Positions 15,631-22,655 are shown, counted from the stretch's first letter. The stretch is 23,321 nt of DNA from JBCCFX01 sp039029515 (GCA_039029515.1 JBCCFX010000040.1:1-23321); one strand, 5' to 3'. Notes: generated from the sequence alone by a model not told the origin. Translations and numbers: made by a program.

Positions 15631-16508
15631 TGCGGCTGCGATCCAACGTCATGGCGGTGCTCGCGCTGTGTCGGCTGTCCAACCTCCCCACTGTCGTGAG
15701 CAACGTGCTGGTCGGCGTGGCGATCGGCGCCGGCATCGACAACGAACTGGCAACGAACACCATAGTTGTCCTCGCCGTCGCGATGTGTCTGCTTTACGCC
15801 GGCGGCATGGCGTTGAACGATGTGCTTGATGCCGCGTATGACGCTATCCACGCCAATCATCGTCCGATTCCTTCGGGCAGGATTTCCCGTCGATCTGCGC
15901 TCGTCGTGACCATTGTGTGCCTCGCGGGCGGCGTCGGGTTGACCTCACTGGCGAGCCCGCGCGCGGCCGCCGGTGCCGCCGTATTGGTTGCATGCATCAT
16001 CGTGTACAACCGATGGCATAAGGTGACGGCAATTGCCGCGATCGCGATGGGCTTGTGTCGCGGACTGATCTACGTCACGGCTGCCGTCGCAGTCGCATGG
16101 CCACCTGGCCCGATCGAGGTCGCCGTGCCGGCGGTTGGGCTTGCGCTCTACATCATCCTGCTGACAGTCATTGCTCGGTCCGAACACGATGACACACCAT
16201 CCCCAGCACGATGGCTGGTGATCTGGATGATCGTTGCCGGCGTCCTCACGCTCGTCGTGCCGTGGCGCGGCATGGGCGCGGAGACGGCCGTCTTCATGTG
16301 TATGTTCATCGGATGGGTCATCTGGGCATCAGTCGCCGCCTACGCAACGCCGCCACGAATCGGCGCTTCGGTGCTCGGCTGGCTTGCCGGTATCAGCCTG
16401 TTGGACGCGATGCTGCTGTCATCATGGGGACAGACTGAGATGGCATCTCTCGCCGGGCTGTGTTTTCTGTGTACGCTGGTGCTGCATCGGTTCATCCTCG
16501 GGACATGA
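15627..16508 (+). CDS. eboC: EboC-type UbiA-family prenyltransferase
   Basis: A 293-aa polytopic integral membrane protein of the UbiA superfamily. About eight hydrophobic segments are visible. The first Asp-rich motif is NDVLDAAYD (N64, D65, D68, D72) followed by HANHRPIPSGRIS, the standard prenyl-diphosphate/Mg site. The second motif is reduced to ARSEHDD around residues 180-186. It probably attaches an isoprenoid to a small acceptor made by the other ebo enzymes (inference). The start ATG at 15627 is followed by a second ATG and overlaps the eboE stop. Eighteen nt separate it from eboF. Confidence 0.9.
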   Translation: MMRLRSNVMAVLALCRLSNLPTVVSNVLVGVAIGAGIDNELATNTIVVLAVAMCLLYAGGMALNDVLDAAYDAIHANHRPIPSGRISRRSALVVTIVCLAGGVGLTSLASPRAAAGAAVLVACIIVYNRWHKVTAIAAIAMGLCRGLIYVTAAVAVAWPPGPIEVAVPAVGLALYIILLTVIARSEHDDTPSPARWLVIWMIVAGVLTLVVPWRGMGAETAVFMCMFIGWVIWASVAAYATPPRIGASVLGWLAGISLLDAMLLSSWGQTEMASLAGLCFLCTLVLHRFILGT

Positions 16509-16526
16509 TTCCCCATCGTCGACGCT

Positions 16527-17912
16527 ATGCAACCCACGGTCATCATCAATGTTGTCGCGCTAAGTGAGTCCCTGCTCGGGGATCACGCGCCGAGACTCAC
16601 CGCGTTTGCGGCGCAGCACGGCCAGCGTCATCTCCAGCCGGTCCTGCCGGCCGTGACCTGCACCGCGCAGTCGGCCATGGTCACGGGTCGTGACGCCAGC
16701 GATCACGGTATCGTCGGCAATGGCTGGTTCAACCGCACGATGAACGAGGTGCAGTTCTGGAATCAGTCCAACGCGCTCGTCAACGGCGAGAAGATCTGGG
16801 ATCGCGCCAAGGCCGAGGATCCGAACTTCACCTGCGCGAATATGTTCTGGTGGTACAACATGTACTCCAGCGCGGACATGTCGGTGACGCCACGCCCGCA
16901 ATACAAGGCGGACGGCCGCAAAGTGCCAGACGTCTATTCATATCCCGCCGATCTTCGCGATGAACTGCAGCGCGAATTGGGGCAGTTTCCGCTGTTCAAC
17001 TTCTGGGGTCCGGCGTCATCCATCACATCAAGTCAGTGGATTGCGGATGCGTCCATGCATGTGCAGCGCCGCTTCAATCCGACGCTGATGTTGGTGTATC
17101 TGCCACATCTTGATTACGGACTACAGAAACTCGGACCGGTTCATGACGATGTCCCCGCGCTCATCCGCGAAATCGACGATGTCGTCGGCGCGTGCATCGA
17201 CCATTTTGAAGCCGCTGGTTATCGCGTCCTGATTGTGAGTGAATACGGCATCGAGCCGGTCGATCGCGCGATTGAGGTCAATCGAGTCCTGCGCCGCGAA
17301 GGCTTGCTTCGAGTTCGAACGGAAGATGGCGGCGAATTGCTCGACGCGGGCGCGAGCGATGCGTTCGCGGTGGCGGATCATCAGATCGCGCACGTCTATG
17401 TCCGTGATGCCTCGAACGTGTCGCGCGTCGCTTCGCTGTGCGAAGCCATGGCCGGCGTGGATGAGGTGCTGGACCGCAGCGGGCAACGCGATCGCGGTTT
17501 GGCGCATGACCGTGCAGGTGAACTCGTTCTCGTCGCGAAACCTCGTCACTGGTTCGCATATCACTATTGGCTCGACGAGGCTCGCGCGCCGGATTTCGCC
17601 CGCACTGTCGACATTCATCGGAAGCCTGGGTACGACCCACTCGAACTATTCATCGATCCTTCAATTGCCCTTCCGAAGGTCCGCATCATCAGCAAACTGA
17701 TTCGTAAGAAGTTGGGCTTCCGGACGCTGATGGACGTCATTCCCACTGATCCCGCCCTCGTCAAGGGATCGCACGGACGTGATCGCGTGGATGCGACGTA
17801 TGCACCGATCATGCTCGGGCCGACATCGCCGCAATCGTTGCCATTCGGCGAAACGCTCCCAATGACGGCCGTCTCGGATGTGCTGTGGCGATGTCTGACG
17901 GACACATCGTGA
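16527..17912 (+). CDS. eboF: EboF-type alkaline phosphatase-superfamily phosphodiesterase
   Basis: A 461-aa protein of the alkaline phosphatase/nucleotide pyrophosphatase fold. The nucleophile region is LPAVTCTAQSAMVTG (Thr44 or Thr46). Other family-typical blocks are HGIVGNGWF, CANMFWWYNMYSSADMSVTPRPQY, LVYLPHLDYGLQKLGP, VLIVSEYGIEPV, ASDAFAVADHQIAHVYV and FARTVDIHRKPGYDPLELF. The first metal Asp usual in NPP enzymes (DGLR) is replaced by a VALSES-type stretch, so metal use may differ. No signal peptide is seen, which argues for action in the cytoplasm. It is the last ebo gene, ending 4 nt from the convergent HD-GYP gene, with no room for a terminator between them. Confidence 0.88.
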   Translation: MQPTVIINVVALSESLLGDHAPRLTAFAAQHGQRHLQPVLPAVTCTAQSAMVTGRDASDHGIVGNGWFNRTMNEVQFWNQSNALVNGEKIWDRAKAEDPNFTCANMFWWYNMYSSADMSVTPRPQYKADGRKVPDVYSYPADLRDELQRELGQFPLFNFWGPASSITSSQWIADASMHVQRRFNPTLMLVYLPHLDYGLQKLGPVHDDVPALIREIDDVVGACIDHFEAAGYRVLIVSEYGIEPVDRAIEVNRVLRREGLLRVRTEDGGELLDAGASDAFAVADHQIAHVYVRDASNVSRVASLCEAMAGVDEVLDRSGQRDRGLAHDRAGELVLVAKPRHWFAYHYWLDEARAPDFARTVDIHRKPGYDPLELFIDPSIALPKVRIISKLIRKKLGFRTLMDVIPTDPALVKGSHGRDRVDATYAPIMLGPTSPQSLPFGETLPMTAVSDVLWRCLTDTS

Positions 17913-17916
17913 AACT

Positions 17917-19485
17917 TCAGGCCGCTTTCGCGTGACCTGCGCAATCCACCGGCTTTTCCTGAAGGCTCTCCGAGACGGAAATGAAGTCAGACTCGCAGCG
18001 CAGAAAGGCATCGACGACATCGGGATCAAAGTGCGTCCCGCGTCCTTCGAGAATGATCTGCTTTGCTTTCGCGTGAGGCATCGGTTCCTTATACGGACGA
18101 CGTGAACGCAGCGCGTCATAGACATCCGCCAAGGCAACGAGTCGTGCGGACAGCGGGATCATCGTCTCAGCAAGGCCGTGCGGGTATCCGGTCCCATCCC
18201 ACTTCTCGTGGTGGTACATCGCAATCTCATGTGACATCTGCAGGAAGTCGTCTTCGCCCAGCTTCTGTCCGATCGCAGCCAGACATTCGCCTCCATGCTT
18301 TGCATGCGTCTCCATGATCTCTCGCTCTTCAGCTGTCAGCTTGCCAGGTTTGAGAAGTACAGCATCAGGGATCGCGACCTTGCCGATGTCATGCAGTGAA
18401 GACGCCAGCTGAATTCGATCGATGTAGGCTTCATCGATCTCTTCGGGCGGATCGGCCAGGTGCCACGCAAGTACACCGACGTACCGTCGTATGCGCTCGA
18501 GATGAGAGCCCGTATCCGTGTCACGTGACTCTGCAAGCTTGGCAAGGCCGAACACGACAGCGTCACGGGTACGAAGGAGCGAGCGTGATCGCACGCGGAC
18601 GAGATCCTCGAGACCCTCGTTGATCGCTGCGAGCCGGTTTTCGTAGCGATGCACGATAAACGTGATGAGCCCAGTTGTGCTGAACACAATCGCCAGCGAA
18701 ACCATCAGGCCAATTGGCAGCACGGGCGCAACAATGCCATCAATCCGTGCCTGAATGCCAGAGGCCTTTTGATGGACATTGACATGCGCATCCATGCCCG
18801 GAAGATACGCGGCGGCAATGATCTGTAATTCGCCGTCGTACATCGTCGTCTGGCTGGTGATATCAACGCGCTGCGATAGCTCGCCCGTCGATTCTGCCGC
18901 GCCGAGCATCATCTTTTTCTTCATCATCGGCGCCGAGCGTCCCGCAGGCGTTGCCGCATCAGGATCGCCCACAGGCATGTCTTTCTTCATCATCGGCGGA
19001 TCGGGCGTGGCCACCGACGCGGACTTCTGGGCCGTGTCCGGCAGCATCATCTTCTTCTTCATCATCGGTGCGGACGTGTCTGAAGCAGGCGCAGCGTTTT
19101 TCGACATCGTGACGTCGTCCGGTGATTCGCCATGTAGGATCGCGACGGCGGCATCAAATTGCGGGTGACAAAGAATCGCGCCGTCAGCGGCGTCGGCAAC
19201 GCAGACGAAGCCATCATTCGGGAGCCGGATGTCATCAACGATGGACTGCAGGCGCGCCCACGAGTCCCGATTCTCTCGAATGTCTGACACTTCAATCTCG
19301 CGAATCAGCGTCGCCAACTGACCGGCCGTCTGCACGTTGTCAGCGACGACCTGGTCGTGAACGATGGTCCAGAGCGAAGACCGAATCCACGCGCTGAAGA
19401 CCCCAATGCCCCAGGTCAGGCAGAGGGCCTGCGTGCAGGCGATGAGGATTATCAGAACGTGCCGCTTTCGAACGCGCAGTGCCAT
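17917..19485 (-). CDS. Membrane HD-GYP phosphodiesterase with extracytoplasmic sensor
   Basis: A 522-aa c-di-GMP phosphodiesterase. TM1 is at about 10-32 and an extracytoplasmic domain at 33-250 (cache-like ends: LRIDD-type start at IRLPNDGFVCVADAADGAIL, and QIIAAAYLPGMDAHVNVHQ before the membrane). TM2 is at about 252-278, then a short linker and the HD-GYP domain at 305-500. The HD pair is H365-D366 in SSLHDIGKVAIPD, the GYP motif is GTGYP at 431-435, and HHEKWDGTGYP is intact, so it should be active. The sensor contains three Met/Lys-rich repeats (139-194). The start at 19485 (MALRVRKRH) has AAGGA at good spacing. It is convergent with eboF. Confidence 0.93.
   Translation of the reverse strand: MALRVRKRHVLIILIACTQALCLTWGIGVFSAWIRSSLWTIVHDQVVADNVQTAGQLATLIREIEVSDIRENRDSWARLQSIVDDIRLPNDGFVCVADAADGAILCHPQFDAAVAILHGESPDDVTMSKNAAPASDTSAPMMKKKMMLPDTAQKSASVATPDPPMMKKDMPVGDPDAATPAGRSAPMMKKKMMLGAAESTGELSQRVDITSQTTMYDGELQIIAAAYLPGMDAHVNVHQKASGIQARIDGIVAPVLPIGLMVSLAIVFSTTGLITFIVHRYENRLAAINEGLEDLVRVRSRSLLRTRDAVVFGLAKLAESRDTDTGSHLERIRRYVGVLAWHLADPPEEIDEAYIDRIQLASSLHDIGKVAIPDAVLLKPGKLTAEEREIMETHAKHGGECLAAIGQKLGEDDFLQMSHEIAMYHHEKWDGTGYPHGLAETMIPLSARLVALADVYDALRSRRPYKEPMPHAKAKQIILEGRGTHFDPDVVDAFLRCESDFISVSESLQEKPVDCAGHAKAA
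18904..19071 (-). repeat. Met/Lys-rich repeats in the HD-GYP sensor domain
   Basis: Three repeats in protein residues 139-194 read APMMKKKMML, PPMMKKDMPV and APMMKKKMML. They are spaced 22-24 residues apart by Ala/Ser/Pro/Asp-rich linkers. The first and third share a ten-residue core, and the DNA copies are similar. They lie in the part predicted outside the cytoplasm. Confidence 0.85.
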
Positions 19486-19751
19486 AGAGTCCTTCTCCCG
19501 GAATCGTGCATTGACGCGATTACTTCGTCGCGAGGTGCAGGTCACTTCAAGGCTGACCCTGCGACTGGGCCTGAAGTGGCCGGCGCTGTGCGGCTTGTAG
19601 CACGTGCGGAAAGTTCACACGGGATATGGGCGGGGCAACTCGCTGGATGAATTGGTCGACTTTTCGCCTTCAAAACGGCATATTGCGGCCGCCGAGAATG
19701 ACACGCGCTCGTTCGACGGCACCGCCGGACAAATGACTAAGCACGAGTCGG

Positions 19752-20048
19752 CTAGAATGTACTCGTCGGGCGGTTAGCACAGGTGGATAGTTGGTGAGTG
19801 CCAAACGTCTGCGCCTTCTCAGCTTGGAATTGCTGACGAAACTTTTGCCGTTTTGCGCGCGGTAATGACGGTACCCCGAGCTCTCTGTGGGCAAATTCAA
19901 TCGCGTATGCAGCTTTCGGACATTGACCCATGAACGCCGCAGCTGCGGCAGCCGACGACCACCAGCGTCCAGAGCAGTCTCTGACCGTGTACAAGCGTCT
20001 CTGCTTCGCGAGACGCCGCGTCGTCGCCACAGTGCGACCGATGCGCAC
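19752..20048 (-). CDS. Small basic protein with NUMOD1-like stretch
   Basis: A 98-aa basic protein. The start is GTG 20048 with AAGAGGA 5 nt upstream (about 20054-20060), good support for translation. The central part, GRWWSSAAAAAAFMGQCPKAAYAIEFAHREL, resembles the NUMOD1/IENR-type DNA-binding helix patterns found in homing endonucleases and phage proteins; this is resemblance by eye only. The C-terminal half is rich in Lys, Arg and Gln. It follows csrA on the same strand after 53 nt and probably ends that operon. A 55-aa ORF on the opposite strand (19930-20097) competes for the same DNA but has no Shine-Dalgarno. Confidence 0.45.
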   Translation of the reverse strand: MRIGRTVATTRRLAKQRRLYTVRDCSGRWWSSAAAAAAFMGQCPKAAYAIEFAHRELGVPSLPRAKRQKFRQQFQAEKAQTFGTHQLSTCANRPTSTF

Positions 20049-20101
20049 AGCGGTCCTCTTGAGCGGCTCTCGATTGCGATCGGTGATGTATGCTTAGTCG
20101 G

Positions 20102-20284
20102 TCACGACGCCTGTCGCTCCCGCACCTGTGTTTCGGTGCGTTCAATCTTGATGTCATCCGAGAACGTGAGGCCGACCTTCACACGTGATCCACGCACTTC
20201 GACGACCTTGATGTCCCCGATCGGCGTGCCATCCTTCGATGACAGGCTGATCGATTGATCCCTGTTCCGAGTCAGTACGAGCAT
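20102..20284 (-). CDS. csrA: CsrA-family RNA-binding translational regulator
   Basis: A 60-aa CsrA homologue that as a dimer would bind GGA motifs in mRNA leaders. It starts MLVLTRNRDQSISL (L4 and R6 conserved), with the central beta strands DIKVVEVRGSRVKVGLTF. It has the second key arginine R49 in IKIERTETQ, which aligns with R44 of E. coli CsrA, so RNA binding is expected. The ATG at 20284 has GGAG 7 nt upstream. Both site and start lie inside the preceding nuclease-like gene, and 131 nt overlap in another frame. Being among phage-like genes rather than flagellar genes, it may be an element-borne CsrA paralogue that acts on the host or on element mRNAs (inference). Confidence 0.9.
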   Translation of the reverse strand: MLVLTRNRDQSISLSSKDGTPIGDIKVVEVRGSRVKVGLTFSDDIKIERTETQVRERQAS

Positions 20285-21041
20285 CCTTGCTCTCCAATGC
20301 GGATCGACGCGACGTCTGCTTCGGTGCATACCACGTCTTCCCGGTTGATTGATCAATGTCCGCCTGGATCTGGCCGCTTCGAACCGCATCAGTGATCTTC
20401 CGCGTCACCTGTGACTTCTTCATCGTTCTCGGCGGCTCGGTCTGATTGAAGATGTAGGCACCCGTCACCGGACCCTCCCGATCAATGACCTCTTGAACGC
20501 GACCGAGCCAATCCGAAGATGCTCCCCTACTTCCGGATACGTCGTCGCCGCCGAACTTCAATCGCTTGTAGGCATTGGCGACCAATGCGAGTTCGCGTCG
20601 GCTCGCCATGTGTTCACAACGCTGCATGATCTCGCGATTCGGGTCGAGCAAGCTGCTCCGCGAAATGGACACTGGCTCGAACACCCCGTCGCGGACGACG
20701 ATCAAGCCCCACCCTGGATGTGACTCCAGACACTCGTGTCGTTCCGCAAGCCCCTCGGGGAGTACGAGCCAACGCTCATCTCCGAGACCCATCTTCCAAC
20801 TCTGCCGAAACGGCTTCTGGGCGTCTCGCAGATAGTCGCTGCGTTGGACCTTGCACTCCATGGTGATAGACCAGACGCCGGCATCGCGCTGAGGGACCAG
20901 GCCGAACACGTCCGGAATCTCGAAACCGTGTTGATTCCGACTCACGCGCGGTTCGGTGAACGTGATAACACTAGGGAACATGTCGCGCATGGCCTGTTCA
21001 GTTGCGATCACCAGCTCGGTGTGGGTCATAGCCTTCGTCAT
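20154..21041 (-). CDS. PD-(D/E)XK nuclease-like protein with C-terminal winged-helix-like region
   Basis: A 295-aa protein. Residues 40-120 resemble a PD-(D/E)XK core: FEIPDVFGL (D44), SITMECKVQRSDYLRD (E62, K64), WLVLPEGLAERHE and HPGWGLIVVRDG. This arrangement is like MmcB and related phage nucleases. Residues of about 178-240 (GRVQEVIDREGPVTGAYIFNQ...SGQIQADIDQSTGKTWYAP) look like a small winged-helix domain. The last 43 residues overlap csrA in another frame and are basic and low-complexity. The ATG at 21041 overlaps the stop of the 31-aa peptide (ATGA); an upstream frame extension exists but is less likely. DNA processing or defence is plausible, not proven. Confidence 0.7.
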   Translation of the reverse strand: MTKAMTHTELVIATEQAMRDMFPSVITFTEPRVSRNQHGFEIPDVFGLVPQRDAGVWSITMECKVQRSDYLRDAQKPFRQSWKMGLGDERWLVLPEGLAERHECLESHPGWGLIVVRDGVFEPVSISRSSLLDPNREIMQRCEHMASRRELALVANAYKRLKFGGDDVSGSRGASSDWLGRVQEVIDREGPVTGAYIFNQTEPPRTMKKSQVTRKITDAVRSGQIQADIDQSTGKTWYAPKQTSRRSALESKDARTDSEQGSIDQPVIEGWHADRGHQGRRSAWITCEGRPHVLG

Positions 21042-21133
21042 GCGGTCACCGCCCATGCGTAGATTGCAATGAAGGCGAGGAGCGACCAGAAGATCAGGTG
21101 ACACTTGCAGCGATTCGAAGCAGACTCAGCCAT
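21038..21133 (-). CDS. 31-aa single-TM micropeptide
   Basis: A short ORF fits exactly between its neighbours: its ATG shares a base with the preceding stop (TAATG) and its TGA overlaps the nuclease start (ATGA). The product is MAESASNRCKCHL followed by the hydrophobic helix IFWSLLAFIAIYAWAVTA, a plausible one-span membrane peptide with a Cys-x-Cys just before the helix. Such peptides in phage operons include holin-like or toxin-like proteins, but nothing specific is recognised. The junction geometry is the main support. Confidence 0.6.
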   Translation of the reverse strand: MAESASNRCKCHLIFWSLLAFIAIYAWAVTA

Positions 21134-21420
21134 TACGCCACCTCGTCCAATGTGGACATCTCAGTACGGTCTTGCGAATACGCCGAAGCGCGGAACTGTG
21201 CCGCGCCTCGGCGCTGGAGGAGACGCCGATTTCCCGCATTCGCCTTTCGATCCAAGCGATCAAATGAGGCTCGAGCACGTTCATCCGTCGTAACGCGGGT
21301 GGACGTGTTTTCAGAGACAGGCAATTGCGTTACGCCTGCCATCATGTGCGCAACGAGTATCGTTGGCCTGGCGCCGTTTAGATGGCATTCTCGCGGTGCC
21401 ACTATTCGCTCGTTGATCAT
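21133..21420 (-). CDS. Hypothetical protein, 95 aa
   Basis: A basic, Ser/Thr/Arg-rich protein with no recognised domain. ATG 21420 overlaps the preceding frame's stop (ATGA), and the stop joins the micropeptide start (TAATG), as expected in a polycistronic operon. Internal starts (MMAGVTQLP) are possible. The codon pattern is G-rich at first positions, which supports this frame over a 52-aa alternative frame (21126-21284) that also ends at the micropeptide start. Confidence 0.5.
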   Translation of the reverse strand: MINERIVAPRECHLNGARPTILVAHMMAGVTQLPVSENTSTRVTTDERARASFDRLDRKANAGNRRLLQRRGAAQFRASAYSQDRTEMSTLDEVA

Positions 21421-21959
21421 TTGGTCAGCGAGCGTTTTCGTATGTTCAAGTTTGGTGCTTGTGACTTAGCGCGCCGGCAATGATGCTGTGCGTGCTTACC
21501 GAAGCTGCTCTCAGATCTCCCGGAATGTGCTGAGAGCAATACGCGTCCATACCACACCTCGCGGATGGGCGGGCTCTTCATTGGCATCGATGCGTTCATT
21601 GGACGCGCGTCGGAGAACAGGTCTCGCGCGCAAATCTCATTGAACAATCTGTAACACCACTCCCTCGAGCTGAATGACTCGACCATCTCTGCCGATGACG
21701 GGCCAGCCGCACCATGGACCTGTGTAGCCGATCCTTGGTTGTCCACGACTTCGACAACAATCAACACGCTGATTCCAGCCTCGGAATCGTGAAGCACTGT
21801 GCTTGCCTCACCGTCGGCGAAACACTCAGCCGGCAATCGACCGTGTTCCGCCGCTCCCAAGCCGGACACGGTCGGTTTTTCTATGGACTCGACACAGCCC
21901 AGGCGCAGAGTCGCATCTGAACTGGAGTACATATCCATGTGACGGGATGCATCCCGCAT
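21417..21959 (-). CDS. Uncertain ORF at head of minus-strand operon, possibly decayed
   Basis: An open frame whose stop overlaps the next gene as ATGA. The middle part (AGISVLIVVEVVDNQGSATQVHG, EWCYRLFNEICARD) looks protein-like. The rest is rich in Ser, Cys and Arg with irregular codon use, and a plus-strand terminator-like hairpin sits inside it. A second frame in the same stretch also looks protein-like (GYTGPWCGWPVIGRDGRV) but has no start codon. The ATG at 21959 has AGGAGG only 1 nt upstream, too close. The ORF could be real, decayed or chance. Confidence 0.3.
   Translation of the reverse strand: MRDASRHMDMYSSSDATLRLGCVESIEKPTVSGLGAAEHGRLPAECFADGEASTVLHDSEAGISVLIVVEVVDNQGSATQVHGAAGPSSAEMVESFSSREWCYRLFNEICARDLFSDARPMNASMPMKSPPIREVWYGRVLLSAHSGRSESSFGKHAQHHCRRAKSQAPNLNIRKRSLTK
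21640..21657 (+). repeat. 18-nt repeat, copy 1
   Basis: TTGAACAATCTGTAACAC, matching 22588-22605 at 17 of 18 positions. The spacing is about 950 bp in the same orientation. The function is unknown. Confidence 0.5.
21838..21880 (+). terminator. Rho-independent terminator-like hairpin (plus strand)
   Basis: Stem CGACCGTGT (21838-21846) pairs with ACACGGTCG (21866-21874). Two more G-C pairs form inside after a one-base bulge. A T5 run follows at 21876-21880. It would stop plus-strand transcription, although no plus-strand gene is recognised just upstream. That suggests a small RNA, read-through control, or a block on antisense transcription into the divergent region. Confidence 0.6.
21881..21952 (-). 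CDS. Possible 23-aa leader peptide
   Basis: ATG 21952 lies 8 nt after AGGAGG (21961-21966, minus strand), the best-placed start for this strong ribosome site. The frame encodes MHPVTWICTPVQMRLCAWAV... and stops at 21881. It overlaps the uncertain ORF in another frame and ends beside the 21838-21880 hairpin. This is a leader-peptide-like layout. Confidence 0.25.
   Translation of the reverse strand: MHPVTWICTPVQMRLCAWAVSSP
21943..21956. promoter_or_regulatory. 14-bp perfect palindrome, candidate operator
   Basis: CGGGATGCATCCCG is a perfect palindrome. It lies in the divergent region between the two operons, near the candidate start of the minus set, a typical place for a repressor operator. 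No binding protein is identified. Confidence 0.4.
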
Positions 21960-22006
21960 GCCTCCTACATGACCTGCGTTACCTTGCTTCTCGACGCAGG
22001 CATTGT

Positions 22007-22045
22007 GGCACCCGCTGGCCCCACGAGCGGGTGCCATTTTCGTTT
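22007..22045 (+). terminator. Hairpin followed by T-rich tract (plus strand)
   Basis: A perfect 10-bp stem GGCACCCGCT (22007-22016) / AGCGGGTGCC (22026-22035) with a 9-nt loop is followed by ATTTTCGTTT. It is terminator-like on the plus strand and lies 27 nt before the first gene of the plus set. It may be an attenuator in that gene's leader or may close an upstream transcript. Confidence 0.55.
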
Positions 22046-22071
22046 CAAGGCCGCCGGCGACATTACACCTG

Positions 22072-22200
22072 ATGATGCTGCCATTCTCTTTCGCGTGGCA
22101 GGGGCCGAGGCAATCTGCTCTGGTGCGAAAGGAATTGGAGCAGGAAGAGGCTGCGGAAGGCGGTTCAGCGAATGAAGGGGTAAACGACGATGGCGCTTGA
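22072..22200 (+). CDS. Small hypothetical protein, 42 aa
   Basis: MMLPFSFAWQGPRQSALVRK followed by an acidic, Glu/Ala-rich tail. The start is one of two adjacent ATGs (22072, 22075), and the stop at 22200 overlaps the start of the next gene by 11 nt. No homologue is recognised. The composition (hydrophobic start, charged helix) and the overlap support it as the first gene of the plus set. Confidence 0.4.
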   Translation: MMLPFSFAWQGPRQSALVRKELEQEEAAEGGSANEGVNDDGA

Positions 22201-22570
22201 AGATATTCTCGATGACTTGGATCAGGAAATCACGGACGCTGAAAAGGATCTTCGGGGCAAATCAGTGCCACTGGCAACTTCGGGCCCCGTCTACAACACA
22301 GTGTCCACGAACCTGACCGATGCCAAGCAGAATTCAATTGACGCACAGAACGAGCCTGCGCTCAGCGGATTTACTGGAGCGCCGATACTCGTGCCGAACC
22401 CGCCGGGGACGGGCGACATTCCTTGGGTTGACCAACTCGTTGCCTGGTCTGCCGAGGCGAAAGACCTGTTTACAAACAAGGGTCCAGGCAACTTCAAGCA
22501 GGAGATTGCCAACCGCATGAAGTCGATCGAAGAGCACGAGGCGGATGCGCGAGCCGAAGCATTGCAGTGA
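22190..22570 (+). CDS. Hypothetical acidic protein, 126 aa
   Basis: A protein of no recognised family. The N-terminal helix is acidic (MALEDILDDLDQEITDAEKDL). The middle is Pro/Gly-rich (APILVPNPPGTGDIPW), then comes a charged C-terminal helix (KQEIANRMKSIEEHEADARAEALQ). The Shine-Dalgarno AAGGGG lies 9 nt before ATG 22190. No signal peptide or TM is present. The size and position fit a phage structural or accessory protein, but nothing specific supports that. A terminator-like hairpin follows at 22656. Confidence 0.7.
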   Translation: MALEDILDDLDQEITDAEKDLRGKSVPLATSGPVYNTVSTNLTDAKQNSIDAQNEPALSGFTGAPILVPNPPGTGDIPWVDQLVAWSAEAKDLFTNKGPGNFKQEIANRMKSIEEHEADARAEALQ

Positions 22571-22587
22571 TCTTTCTTTGAACACGG

Positions 22588-22605
22588 TTGAACATTCTGT
22601 AACAC
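22588..22605 (+). repeat. 18-nt repeat, copy 2
   Basis: TTGAACATTCTGTAACAC, in the gap after the 126-aa gene. It is 17/18 identical to 21640-21657. TTGAAC followed 18 nt later by AACAAT could be read as a weak promoter here; copy 1 lacks a -10, which argues against that reading. Confidence 0.5.
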
Positions 22606-22655
22606 GGCTTCAACAATTCAAAATTTCCCCCAGCGTCCCCCGTACATTGGCGCCC

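Noticed and set aside
19670..19900. Minus-strand frame ending LSHLSGGAVERARVILGGRNMPF
   Set aside because: The end looks protein-like, but the start region overlaps the better-supported 98-aa gene and no Shine-Dalgarno is present; it may be a remnant of an older gene.
19930..20097. Plus-strand 55-aa ORF with an Ala-rich N-terminus
   Set aside because: No ribosome site; opposite to the 98-aa gene that has a good one. The Ala run is mirrored in the other frame.
21126..21284. Alternative 52-aa minus-strand frame (MNVLEPHLIAWIERR...)
   Set aside because: Plausible residues and it ends at the micropeptide start, but the 95-aa frame has better first-position G bias and overlap-linked ends.
21506..21538. 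9-bp inverted repeat TGCTCTCAG / CTGAGAGCA
   Set aside because: No T-run on either side and a long 15-nt loop; not enough to call a terminator or operator.
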